A stretch of 64,000 nt of DNA from Styela clava. Its lineage: Eukaryota; Chordata; Ascidiacea; Stolidobranchia; Styelidae. This document shows positions 21,284 through 33,100 of the stretch, in pieces. The position numbers and the translations under genes were made by a program. Under the pieces are notes generated by a model. It was not told where the DNA came from. It searched no databases and worked only from the letters and a program-made list of their open reading frames with translations. Numbering within the stretch: the stretch's first letter is position 1; every line of letters starts with the position of its first letter. The stretch spans positions 10,669,001-10,733,000 of the forward strand of contig NC_135254.1 of the NCBI RefSeq assembly GCF_964204865.1, in the 5' to 3' direction.

Positions 21284-24200
21284 ATGAGAATCGAATCAAT
21301 ATTTTTGTTTGTTCTTCTTCAATATCCGAGGCTTCTGAACGCAGCAGGTATTATTTCATTGCTATGACTTTTTTTTAGAAAATTTACTGAAAACAAGATT
21401 ACTCATTCAGGTATAAGGGAGATTGATCTGATTAAAGATTTTGAGACTATAAGAGATTAAGGGATAGAATTGAACGTTGGTAAATACCGATCGGCACTAA
21501 GCTTAAAAGCAGTTCATATCAATACAATCATTAAAAGATGTGTGAGGTATTGAATTCCATATACATGGAGTTTTTGGAATGAACCTAGGAATTATAGGTA
21601 CACTAACAGTAAACCGATGAGAGCTCACAGTCAATCGTATTTAACGGCTGAAAACTTTTTAGGGGGACAATATTCACATTTTTGAACATTTGGTAAGCGG
21701 TAACAACGGTTGCCTGACAATATGAAATGGTAAAATTTGTTTAGATAATATAGGATTACATTACGTTGAATATAGTTCCAAATATTAATTTATTTTGCCA
21801 GAATGTCGGGAAACGCCCATGGATCTTGTATTTATGCTGGATGGATCGGGTTCTATCACAAATGTGAATTGGGAGCTTATGAAGTCATGGGTCAAGTTGG
21901 TAGCAGAAAATTAAGACTTAGGCGGATTAACACAGATTGGCGTCGTTCAGTTCTCACACTGGTTTTCAAATGAGAAGTAGCTATAGAAAGAGATTTCATT
22001 TTATTTAATTAGATTTAAGCCGCATTGATACCTAATTTATTTAAATTATTCAAAGCAGCTGCTCTATCAGTCAAGATCAAATTGCCTAGAAACAGCTTCC
22101 ATGACATGTATTTGGCTTAACTTTGTGGCGAAGAATGATTCCTTCTTAAGCGTCAAATGAGATCATCATGATCATAATATTTCAAAAATTATGTCAACAG
22201 TGTTTTAGCTATGTTTTATCTTTTAGTTCTTTATTAGAAATTAACAAAGAATTAGTTTTGATCGTTTTCCACTTTGTTCCACTTCGGTGCGAGTGTTTTT
22301 ACGACTTTTATCTGGGTACAGTAAGACTAAGATACATTCTTCAAAAATCATTTTCGGCGTTTGTTTGTGTTTTCAAATTCTTTGTTATTCGATAAAAAAA
22401 ATTCGATAAAACAATTTTCATTTTTTTTTCATAGCACACAGCCATATTTAAAAACTGAAATTCAGCTAGGAAAACTGAAGACCAAAGCCCAATTGAAGGT
22501 AAAATATTCATCAATGGTTGAGCAGTCGAGACTGGTACCGTCACGGTAAGATCAGACCACAGTTCTTGCTGATAAGGTATCGAACATGGCGGAATAAAAA
22601 GTATTCCTCTCTAAATAAAATACAATATTAAACTTTCGAGATAATCATTTGGTTCTATAATTCTTAAAAAAAATACCATTCGTAACAAAAAAAAGAAGTT
22701 AGCATATTTTAGATTCACATGTACAATAAACGCATTTGCAAAACAAAGCTTGTGAGATAGTGTGGCGTCACGTTTTATGCGAAAAAGGACTAAAGAGTGA
22801 TGTTTATTAAAGTAATATAAGAACTAAAATAATAACTGAGTATTCATTAGGCCGCTGTTGACGAAATATCAATTCATGGATTCACAACTTACACTGCACA
22901 TGCTATCAACAAAACAGTAAACGACGATTTCATGAGATCTGATCGTTTTTATGATGCTTCAGTAAAGAAAGTCATTATTTTATTTACAGATGGAAGGTAA
23001 TAATTTTATTTCAATGCCTGAATACAAGCAAAATGCATCTTTGCATCGTATCGTTAACTGTTGTTCATGTTTTTGTTATTATTGTTAATTTTCACGGTTC
23101 ATGTAATGGTAGTTAGCAGAGTTCTTTTGATATATCCGTATATTTAGACCCTTTGTTTTTTTTCAACTTGGGTTTCTGCGCGATATATATTATTTTTATA
23201 TCATCAAGATATTAGTTGTTGAAAATCTAAATAAATGTTATTTCAAAGCTTATTACTCAGAATTGCTACTTTATTATTTACCAAATTATTCTAATCTTAG
23301 ACATCCAAAAATTAAGAAGTAGTATAAAACCGTTTTTGTTTTGCTCGATTTATTGAAGGTATGTAGATTATATGTATGTAGATTGTAGATGATTGTAGAT
23401 AATTTTTTAAATCTTTTGAAGATCTACCGACAGAAATGATTTGCTTTTGTCAGCAAAATATGCTCGGTCAAATGGGATTACTATATTTGCAGTTGGTGCT
23501 GGAGGTTATGTAATGGAGGAATTACAGGTAATCTGAAAAGTTGTAACAAATTGAAATAAGAGAAATTTTATGTATCAATATGTTATAGCTTTTCTATCTT
23601 TTGTCTAATCATTATATTTCTGTGTATTGAAGATTGTTCATCAACAAGACTGAGAAAGTATAACCAAATTAGTTATCAGGATAAAACTCTTTTTGACTGA
23701 GATTGATAAGTAACAATGTAGGCTACTGTAGTTGTTTAAATGTTCTTTCTATTTGGGCATTCGTGAGTGAGACCAGCTTCTTCTCTGTTTCTTATATCTG
23801 GGATTGGCAAAAAATATTTCATTCAAATAATATTTTTCTATTAATTAAATAATTAGGCATGATGATGGAGAAATGACGTATCGCGGGAGCTCGAGCTGAT
23901 ATGCGACTGACGACGTTCCATTTAATCGCTGTAGCCCCAGTATTGATGACATTTGTGGCTGCGAGCCATCGCACACTTGATTTGGATTTGTTCGCAATTA
24001 CTGGATGGTGTGCTATATAGTAACTGAGAAAACACGCAAACCTATAAGCCATACTCGCATATTAATTTCATTCTGACAAAATGTCTATAACTCTGGCGAT
24101 GAATTTGTATCCCATGATTAGATAAGTTAGGACTCCATGATCCAGGAGAATTTGGAAATATTGAATAACCATCATTGTATGATACACCGATAAAGTCAAC

Positions 24201-27200
24201 TAATACACATTATGCACATGCACGTGATTTGCATATAAATCTACCCGATAGACGCTCAGGATCTCCGCTGACACATGAGGCCCGTTCTCCAGCAAAACTG
24301 TAAGCCATGGAAGCAAAATTGCAGATCAATAACGGCAGTGTATTGCGGAACTGCCAGTTTATTTGGACGCTGCGCGGCTCTTCAGCATCTCAGCTTGTGC
24401 GGTTTTCTGTGTCTAATTGTCAAAACAGGTGACCGTACATTTGAACCCATGTACATTTGAACCCATGTGTATATCCGCGGGTTCAATCAATATGCGGGTT
24501 CTAAAACCCATGGGTTAGGTTAGTATGAGTACAAATATCCGTAAAACCAAAAAAATTTCCATAGGTGCAATGGCATGCAGGTGCAATTGTCGTGGGTTCA
24601 AATGTAAAGAAACCGTCAAAACATGTTCACTTGAATTCCTAACTTCCAAAGTTTCCCCAGTTGTGGAATATCGAAATTAGTTTACTAGAAAATCATCTGG
24701 AGCAACATCCAACAAATCGATACATCCATACGTTTGATATCAGAGCAGTATGTTTCCTTATTGCAAACGATTGCGGAAGTTCTACCATAATACACTGCAT
24801 TTAATGAATGATCTCGTTTGCAATGAATTTTCATTTAGGAATATTTACTATAGTGACGCTATGATTCGAGTATTTTTCCACCATTCACGTTTTGCCTGTG
24901 TTTGAACATATTTGAATAAACAGAGCTAGGATTGAGGGCATGGACGTGCCAAACTTTGCTGCTGTCCAGTATGAGGTTATGATAATGATTCCCCCCAACT
25001 TTAAAAATAATTCGGGGGATAAACAAATTAAAGCTGTTGCTATACATGAGAATGAATAATTTAAAGGTCACGTATGAGGGGGAATGTTTGTAAAATTGTG
25101 ATAAATCACTAAATAGCCAGACGAGCAAAAGGGCGGTCAGCCAATGCTGATTCACCACAACCATCACAATCAGTCACACAAATCTATACACGTCATGTCA
25201 GCTTTTACTTGAATAAAACACATAGAGAAAAATGTGTGAAATCGCGAACTCTACAGCTTGGATCTGCTGCCCGCTCATCCGCTGGCAGAGGGAGGATGAA
25301 ATTCACTTAGTCTAAGTTGAATTAAATGTTTCAAGCATGTACTGGCACAATAAGCCACTTCTCACATATCTCAATACCTGTATCTTAGAAAACATATTTG
25401 AGCTATGTTCAGCTATAGATCATAGTTGAATTATACCCGAGGAAACTTGAACTCGACCTTGGCAAAAACAACTATGTGTTGGCATGTAATAAGACTCCAA
25501 CATCCTCTTAATTTTATTTTTTAATTTGGCATTCACTGGTATAATTGTCTCCATTACAATTTTAATATTCTATTTATGTCTTTGTGTTCACGTTTAACGA
25601 CATAGTTGAATTGGTATCATATGAGGAAGTATCAAATAAAACGGTAACAAATTTTTTTTTTAGTAACAATCAAGACCTAACCTTTTATTGCTTGGCTACA
25701 TCGGATGTTTAAACCGAAATTGGGACAGTCGTAAAATGCACACAAGTAAAACTCCACTGGCGAATAAATTTTATATATTTTGACTTTTATTTACAGATTA
25801 TTGCAAATGGCCAGATCAATAACAATGAACGAGTGATTACAGTTTCAAATTTTACTAGGCTGAATACTACGGTAGATATTTTAAAGCAAGGTATATGTGC
25901 TATTCAAGGTAATGTTGATATTAATAGTCAATTTTTATTGAGGCAGCTACGATATGTTAGTAGCATATAATTTCGTACTACGTTTTCATTCTTTGCGCCC
26001 GAATCTGATATTGAGCCAAGACACTATAATAATTTTTTTTGTTTAAATCAGTGGATTATAAGATGAGATGCTTTTTGCAGGCTACCACAGCATAATCAAC
26101 GATCGAAATTTATTTTCTCGTTTCCGAAAAGCATTTCGTTCAATGCGCAGAGCTAATAATAACTCATTTCCTACAGATTTTATAGCATATAATATAGAAA
26201 TTCACATTCACCACAAGGTATAACAGCTCAAATGTACAAATTAAAGAGGGAATTATATAATATTCAAAAAAAAATATTCATATTTGTTTATAGTTCCCTT
26301 CATAGTGTCTCGCTACACTTGCACAACTTCATCGCTAGAAGTTCAATGGAAAACAACTACATTTGAGTCGGTCTTCTCATACAGACTTCAAATTCAGGTT
26401 ATATTAATAAGTAGAATGAAAGTCATTATATTGCTCTAAACATTTTACTGTGCGCTAGAACAGTGGTTCCCAAACTTTTTTGACCCCTAAAGTAGTATAT
26501 ACAACTTCATCAGGGTTCTACCTCCTCAAAAACCGCCGTGTACTCTTGCTTTATAGCATTTCACTTCCTAAATTCATCCCATTTCACATTAAAATAATGA
26601 AAACAAAGTTCGTAATAATAATTTTCGTACATCTCATTCATTCCTACAGCCTGATGACTGGCAACAAAATACTTCGGAAAAATTCATCCCCGATTCCTCA
26701 TCCTACCACGGCCTCCAGTCCGATCACCAGTCCATAGAATTAATCAGCCATTTGTTTTTGGATTCATGGACTCACATGTGGAAGAAGCCGTGACCGACTA
26801 TCGGCTACTGCCCAGGGGTCGGCAAAGATTATGTCGCTCGTGGGACAAAATTTAGGGTTGCTAGTCTTTTGCGGGTCCAATATATTTTTTGAAAGTTAAA
26901 AATGGTACAGTACGAAAACTGCGACAATTCGTGAACTCAACTCAGTCGTCTTATTAAAAAATTATTTCAAATGACATTCAACGTGACACTGTCTTGTTGC
27001 TGTATCACGCTTGATAGCTTTACGACGCCAAGATTGGAACATTTTCCAAATGGGCATCACTAACCCCAATTCTTTGCTTGTTCTTTGTAATGTTCATTTT
27101 CAAAAATAATTGTTCGCACAAATATGTACTTCCAAACATCGAAGTGAATATTTTTGCATGGTTTCTGAAATTTTGATGAAGATTTTCTTTAAGAAGATAC

Positions 27201-28063
27201 GTTCTTACAAAAATGAAGCAGTGATGAATCTCTCGAATCGAATATGAATTTTATTTTCCTATTGCAAGAATTCTTTTCGATACTTTTAAATAACAGATTG
27301 TTGAATGGTATGAATTAGAAAGATAGTTTGAAACAATTACCCCATTTTACAGGCAACTACTCGCGAAACCACTCTTAAACTAAGCACTGAAAATTTAAAA
27401 ATGGTAAAATATACAAAGAATTTTCCGCAGTCAAAGGTCGGGAAAGGTCCATTCAGTGAATCGACCGGGCCAGATTATTTTACTCCGGCCGTATTTTGCC
27501 GACCACTGGGATACGCAAACTACCGTACTTTACTGCGAAGACGAGTTCAGCAACCCCTTCACGTGTAATAATCGCCCACATGATTCAAGACTGCGAATGC
27601 ACACAGAGTACAGAATTTGGTGCACGATGCGCCAAACAAAAACAGATTACGCGAAATCGCCCCTCTATCGCCCCCTTCGATTTTTTCGCCCCCCTCTGTA
27701 TCGTTTTCTCCCACCGGGGGGCGATATCGCCACTTTGGGAATCACTGCGCTAGAACATGCAATTATATGCTTGGTATCACAATTATGTATTTAACTTATA
27801 AGGATCTCAAGACCAAAGAAACCAAGAAGACAAGCGTTCAACTACTCATGAAAAAGGAACCAACAATAAAAATTCACGAAGAAAACACATCTTCGAAGTT
27901 TGCTTGCGTCACTACGACAAATTTGTATATTTCAAGCAACTACGAAATCGTTGTTGAGCAAATATCGGCAAAAACAAACAATCAAAAAAAAACTATATCC
28001 AAAGTTCTTCACAATGCAAATGGGAAGACTGTTATGCGGTTAACGTTTCTTGACTTTGTCTAA
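21284..28063 (+). CDS. vWFA-B: secreted von Willebrand A-domain protein with a nonsense codon in the MIDAS exon
   Basis: Exons 21284-21347, 21802-21976, 22435-22498, 22851-22996, 23422-23527, 25797-25908, 26177-26217 and 27803-28063 total 323 codons in frame. A signal peptide (1-21) leads into a vWFA domain from 22 to about 222, then a unique C-terminal region of about 100 residues with no membrane segment. MIDAS residues are visible: DGSGS at 35-39, Thr in GFTTYT near 113, and the Asp of LFTDG at 148. Codon 59 is TAA (21912-21914), where vWFA-C has TAT, so this copy is probably dead or makes a 58-residue stub. The exon 2 donor GTAGCT is also weaker than the GTAAGC of vWFA-C. Its last intron carries a 1.3-kb transposon. 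It is the only copy with both splice sites of the 41-base exon intact. Confidence 0.8.
24427..24614. mobile_element. Short TIR element in the large vWFA-B intron
   Basis: Ends read GGT....TACATTTGAACCC and its complement near 24596-24614. An 8-base duplication, GTCAAAAC, flanks it at 24419-24426 and 24615-24622. vWFA-A and vWFA-C have one GTCAAAAC and no insert. It is a non-autonomous DNA transposon, of hAT type judging from the target-site length. Confidence 0.75.
26461..27747. mobile_element. hAT-type element in the last intron of vWFA-B
   Basis: It starts CAGTGGTTCCCAAACTT and ends CCACTTTGGGAATCACTG, with the exact 8-base duplication CGCTAGAA at 26453-26460 and 27748-27755. vWFA-C has the single CGCTAGAA near 56745. 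It ends only 55 bases before the last exon and so sits against its branch-point region. Three overlapping open frames at its right end show no transposase signature. A second element is nested inside. Confidence 0.8.
26813..27508. mobile_element. Nested hAT-like element inside the vWFA-B intron element
   Basis: Termini CAGGGGTCGGCAAAG and TTTTGCCGACCACTGG are inverted complements of the type seen in many hAT elements. The flanking octamers do not match, so the target duplication has decayed or the ends are slightly off. Confidence 0.5.
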
Positions 28064-28184
28064 GTTATATTCCGGATATCAGACATTTTCAGAAAAAGAT
28101 ATTTTTTACACATACCAACTTGAAACACATGTAAATCTATAAATGTGTGCGTGTTTTTTTCATTCAGTGTATCGGTGGAAACCA

Positions 28185-28190
28185 AATAAA
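28185..28190 (+). terminator. Probable poly(A) signal of vWFA-B
   Basis: AATAAA 122 bases after the stop codon, in a conserved context also found after vWFA-C (57171-57176). Confidence 0.45.
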
Positions 28191-28400
28191 CATATTAGGA
28201 CAATCCGTCTATTATATGCTGATATAGCCACCACCACATTCAGAGTGTAATAAACTGGGTTAGGAATGCGGAACCGGAAATATTCTGGTCCACCAAGCTC
28301 TGTTCTTTATGTATTATTGACTACTTCCATGGTTTCTTATTCGAAATGAAATTGTGGGGAACACTTCATAAAAATAGTGCCAACTGATTACAACTTTAGT

Positions 28401-28612
28401 CACAGTGCGAAATGCTCATATCTTCCAAATATACAGCACAGGTGGCTAAGATGCAATGATAAACGAACAAATGCAAATTGAATACAGATTCAACTATACT
28501 ATGATCAATTAAATGCGAGGGGATCACCAAGGCTCGTTTTTTATGACTAAATATTCCAGTGAATCATTTTCGAAAATGCCAGAACGTTAACAGTTATTTT
28601 AGTGTATCTCTA
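28401..28612 (-). repeat. Inverted copy of the vWFA-upstream block
   Basis: Reading the minus strand reproduces 20719-20934 almost base for base, including GATGCAATGATAAACGAACA read as plus strand here. The equivalent place after vWFA-C (near 57372) lacks it. A detail, GATACACTAAAATAA on the minus strand, matches the vWFA-C upstream copy better than the vWFA-B one. Confidence 0.7.
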
Positions 28613-30175
28613 ATTGATTGGAATTCGATTCAAATCGATAATAGGCCTACATTCAATTATCCAGGCTGTACAGGGTCATTCGATGATGGCGAGGAAAGCC
28701 AACATTGCTTGACAAGCAAACTCAGTCCAGTTGAAATAAACTGAATATTTTCTACTTCATTCAGATTCCAGCTTTGTCAAACAGATTATCACCATGTAAT
28801 GTAAATAGATGGAAATCATGTTTTTAAATTTATAAGAAAAATTTATAGATTTTTGTAATATTATTCGAGGACGCTTTCGAGGTCAATTTGACAATCAGCT
28901 AACTAAAGAAAATCATTCGAACATTTATGTTTTTACGTGGTGACGTATTGTTTTACGTCACAATTCACAAATACCGCAATCAATGTTATGCTACGGTTCA
29001 CATCATGAGAAAAAGTTTACCAAGAATTTATATGTGATTTTTATTTAATTTGGAAAGATTTAGGTCATAATTGAACAAATACCTTCAATTCGAATTATTA
29101 ATTCAAGATTATATGGTTACAAACATTATTTTTATTGAATATATAATCTTTTTGACTTATATTCATAGTTTTGTACAAGACAAAAACAATAATGGACCAT
29201 ACAAGTATGTTCTGAATTTAGTTATATGTTAAATTTTCCATTACGAACAAAACGAAATCAAGTAATTTTTAAAGTGACATATTTACTATGTGGTCGTGAA
29301 TTCTATTATTCTTTTATGTCAGTTTGAAGATTTCTTGATAGTGTTGATAAACAATTACAAGAAATTCCATTTTAATGATAACATGCATATTCTTATTCAA
29401 ATTATGTTTAATCTAACTACTTGAAAAGTCTTTATCAAGAATGTAACCAATTTAAGGTTTTTTTTCTGCTCATATTTTATTCAAAGTATTGACATGCAAG
29501 GCAAATAGGTGAGTGTGAACTTATCACTTAGTCCTATAGCATTATATAATAAGACGATTTCACCAAGCTTCAAATTATTAAATACCGAATATTGAAAGAA
29601 GAATGTCAGTGGCACATACAAACAAAGAAGAAACAAACTTAACAAGAAATGTGCTTCTAAATTAGAAGGAAAAACGGGATGGATGTTATCAGGGTAAACT
29701 TTTCAATCGAATATTTGAGATTAGAAATACCTGTTGAAAACATTTAATAGTTAGGCAATAGTGCTTGTGTACTCGTTTTCATTTATGGTGGGAAATAGAG
29801 AACCGAGGAATATCACAATTCATCCATAATACAATACATCAAACTTATATTATTAAACGGACGCTTGAAAAGGGGCAAATGTATTTCAAAGAAACCATTA
29901 CCAGCCTAGATCACGTTATGCGAGTTATACAAATCCAGATCCATCTTCGGCATATTTAACAAAACGCATCGGCAGATGACGTCACTACACTTGATTTGCC
30001 TTTATTAAAAAATCCGAAATTTACATCTGCGATACTCACGAAAAAATAAACGTTTATAATTTGATTTGTTTCAATAAATATCAGTTAGCACAAGCGCAGA
30101 AGTTCAAGAACAAGTAGTAATAGGTAAAGTCACAACAAAAGTAGCAATGGTTGATCGTCATTGATAATCAACATT

Positions 30176-33100
30176 TCAAGCAGCATATTCACTTTCAGGC
30201 ACTGAATTGATGTACGGATGTTCCTTTGTCATGCTATTATTCATTTCTTCGTATTGATGATTTTCGTCTTTTATTTCTTCATAATTATGCGGGATTTCAT
30301 AATATCCTTCTTTCTCTTCTCCTAACTCATAGTTTCCGGAGTTCAGTTGTGATGTTTGAATTTCATCAATTTTTTCATTAGAACTCGAGACATCATTAAC
30401 AACGTTATTCATCTCTGAAAGACGTTGTGGTTGAGTTGCGATTTTTTGAGAATTCCCTCTGTAAACAACAATAAGCGAAATTAAAAATAAGTTCGAAATA
30501 ATTCATACGTAGGATTTTGAACAAGAAACAAAGACATAGATTGTTTATCGAATTGCTTCCACCATAAATAAAATTGACATCATTGTGATCGATTGACACA
30601 AAACATTGGACGAAAATGTTCTTCCAGTCCAGCATTTCAGACATTTTTCCGGAAAATAAGATTGGGTATACGACTGTATAAAAAGGTTCACTTAACTGAT
30701 TAAATTTAAAGGAAATACTAGAAATTTCCGGAAAATATACACATTTTATTGTAGTATCGAACATTTACTCACCTCATTACTTTGCATCTACGAATCAGCA
30801 AACCAATTCCGAATAAAATAGCTGCGAGAATCAATGTGACTATGGATGAGATAATTGCAACCAATAAATTGTTGTGGTCTGCAATATAATTCAACATATA
30901 CTAAGAATCATGAAACTTAAAAAATCTAACAGGAATTCACCACGAAACAGTACTGAAGAGCGGTTAAACATGAGTTGTAAAAATTTGAAAGTCAGTGAGT
31001 ATATTGTACTACAAAATGGTAGTTTAGAAACTCTAATTTTGTGCACTTCAGACTAATGTCTCCTATAATTTGTAATCTATTTTAATCTTACCAGCCGTTG
31101 TGGTAGTGGTGATTGCACTAGTGGGAAAGAGAATGTTTATCTCCGTAGTTTTTGTGTTGTTTGCAATGGCAGACAATGTGGAAGTATGTGTCATGTAAGT
31201 AGGAGTTGTAAATCCATGATATATATTCGTTGTTGTCATTTCAACAGTTGCCGCGGTGGACGTTCTATTACAGGCAGTGTCTCTCGAACAATTGGCCGTC
31301 TGAATAAAGTAATTGTTATTTAGCAATTTTTCGTTTAATAAATGTACGATAATTTTTTATATATTCCAACAGTTATTTAAATCCGAAATTTAGTGTTCTT
31401 CAAACATTCATAATAATTTAAAAATGCAAAAAATTTAATTCACACGCTAATAAAAAATGTAAATAGTGAATAATTTAGATGAATCAGAAACTTTTTAGGA
31501 GAATTTGTCAATAGCCAGGTCCTGCGCCCTGAATCAGAAGTATCAGAAGTATACACTTTTAAGATCGCAGAAACACTAAGATGGTAAGAATAAAACAACA
31601 TAGAATGATGATATTTTTCTTTAGAGCGCTTTAAAAGATCATAAATCATTGAATTGCTTTATTTCTTACATCAAAATTAGGACCAATGCAAATATTGGGC
31701 CCCGCCCTTCCCGTGTCAATGCATGTCCGATTCCTTACTTTCATCATAGAGCTGCAGTTACATATACTCCACGATGACCAGGTTTCCCAGAATTTTCCTA
31801 CATAGCGTAAAGATAATCATAAGTGTGGTTCCGCTTTTTATTGATTTTGTTGATGATGCAAATTTCCTCTATATCTCATTCTGATTTTCTGATTTTTCAA
31901 TTTATTGTTTTTTACAACTAACTATAGACTCCGAGCCAGATTTATTTTATCATAGTAGAAACTAAGTTAAGTTGGGGTTCGTGTTAAATCTATATATCTC
32001 TTTTAACCTTTTGCGTTTTACCGAAACCCTATTTTTCTAAATAAAGCTAACCAATCGAAACATATTTTTAACTGAATGTGGGAGGTAAACTACCACAATG
32101 CTTGCTTGATGTGTCGGCACGTTTTATCGGAGACAAAAGAAAATCATTTTTAACGGAATTTTAAAATCTTGTGAGCAATGAGAATTTTCCAACGTTAAGG
32201 GATTTTGCTCTGAGAATCTGATCGATGTTATAAAGCACTTACATTTGCAGAAGCACTTTCTACGTTGTGAAGAGTTTTCACACTAAATGCCTAAATCTCT
32301 CTACCTACATCAGGGGTCGGCAACCTACGGCCCGCGGGCAGGATCCAAATCAGGTGTTTTTACGATTATATTCTTTACCTAACAGAATTTATTGCGAGAC
32401 ACGTGTAGACTAAACTATATTATAATCTAACAGGTATAAAATTCACAATTACTCGTTTAATGAGCCTATAATTTCATTATAATTAGACAAATGGCAACAA
32501 AACGCAGAAAAGTTGATGTTAATTGCAAAGGTTCAATGGTGCCGAAAATATTCGAATGAAATTTTTAAGATGCAATGCAATGTATCACTGCTTGATTTTT
32601 ATTATAAAAAGTATTATCCGTTCCGTTTTCAACTTTCTAAAAACATGTGCGGCCCGCCAATGACTTGCAACCCTTAATTTTGGCCCGCGAGCGACAAAAG
32701 GGTTGTCCACCCCTGGCCTACATCTTGCACTAAATATAGATATAGGAAGACTTTTGCAGGTTTAGTAAGTTTTTTTGGTGGTTGTTTGCATGTTTTAGCT
32801 TGATAAATGATAACAGGCAAATAAAAACTTGATTTAAAACAGTTCTCTTTGAAATTAAATATAGCAATTCGATCTGTCACCTCATCATTTCAAATATTTT
32901 TTAATTTTTTATCTTCAATATCACAAAATAACGTTGAAAATTCGCTTCTCCTCGCTGTCGCTAGACATTTTACTCACCGATAATGCGTTGACACACCAAT
33001 CCTTTCGACCCTGTTCCTGTAATACAGTCCATGGTATGCCATAGAAGATCTGTGTCATAAGTATTTTGTTCACCTATCGATACGCAAGTCTCTGTTCCAC

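Larger units (their letters stand above)
28064..30175. other. Spacer between convergent vWFA-B and R3
   Basis: It contains the vWFA-B 3' untranslated region, the inverted block at 28401-28612, and an exon-like frame at about 28614-28744 (reading FNYPGC...ESQHC) that recurs in altered form at 57412-57511. The rest, from about 28880, is array spacer shared with 3757-4577 and 57880-59180. No further gene is supported. Confidence 0.4.

Noticed and set aside
27456-28063. Overlapping plus-strand open frames of 85-148 codons near 27.5-28.0 kb as separate genes
   Set aside because: The left parts lie in the hAT-type element and its terminal repeat; only 27803-28063 is real coding sequence, as the last vWFA-B exon.
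30874-31056. Plus-strand frames across receptor exons (also 5332-5595 and 14230-14622)
   Set aside because: They are antisense shadows of the stalk, membrane and tail exons of R1-R3.
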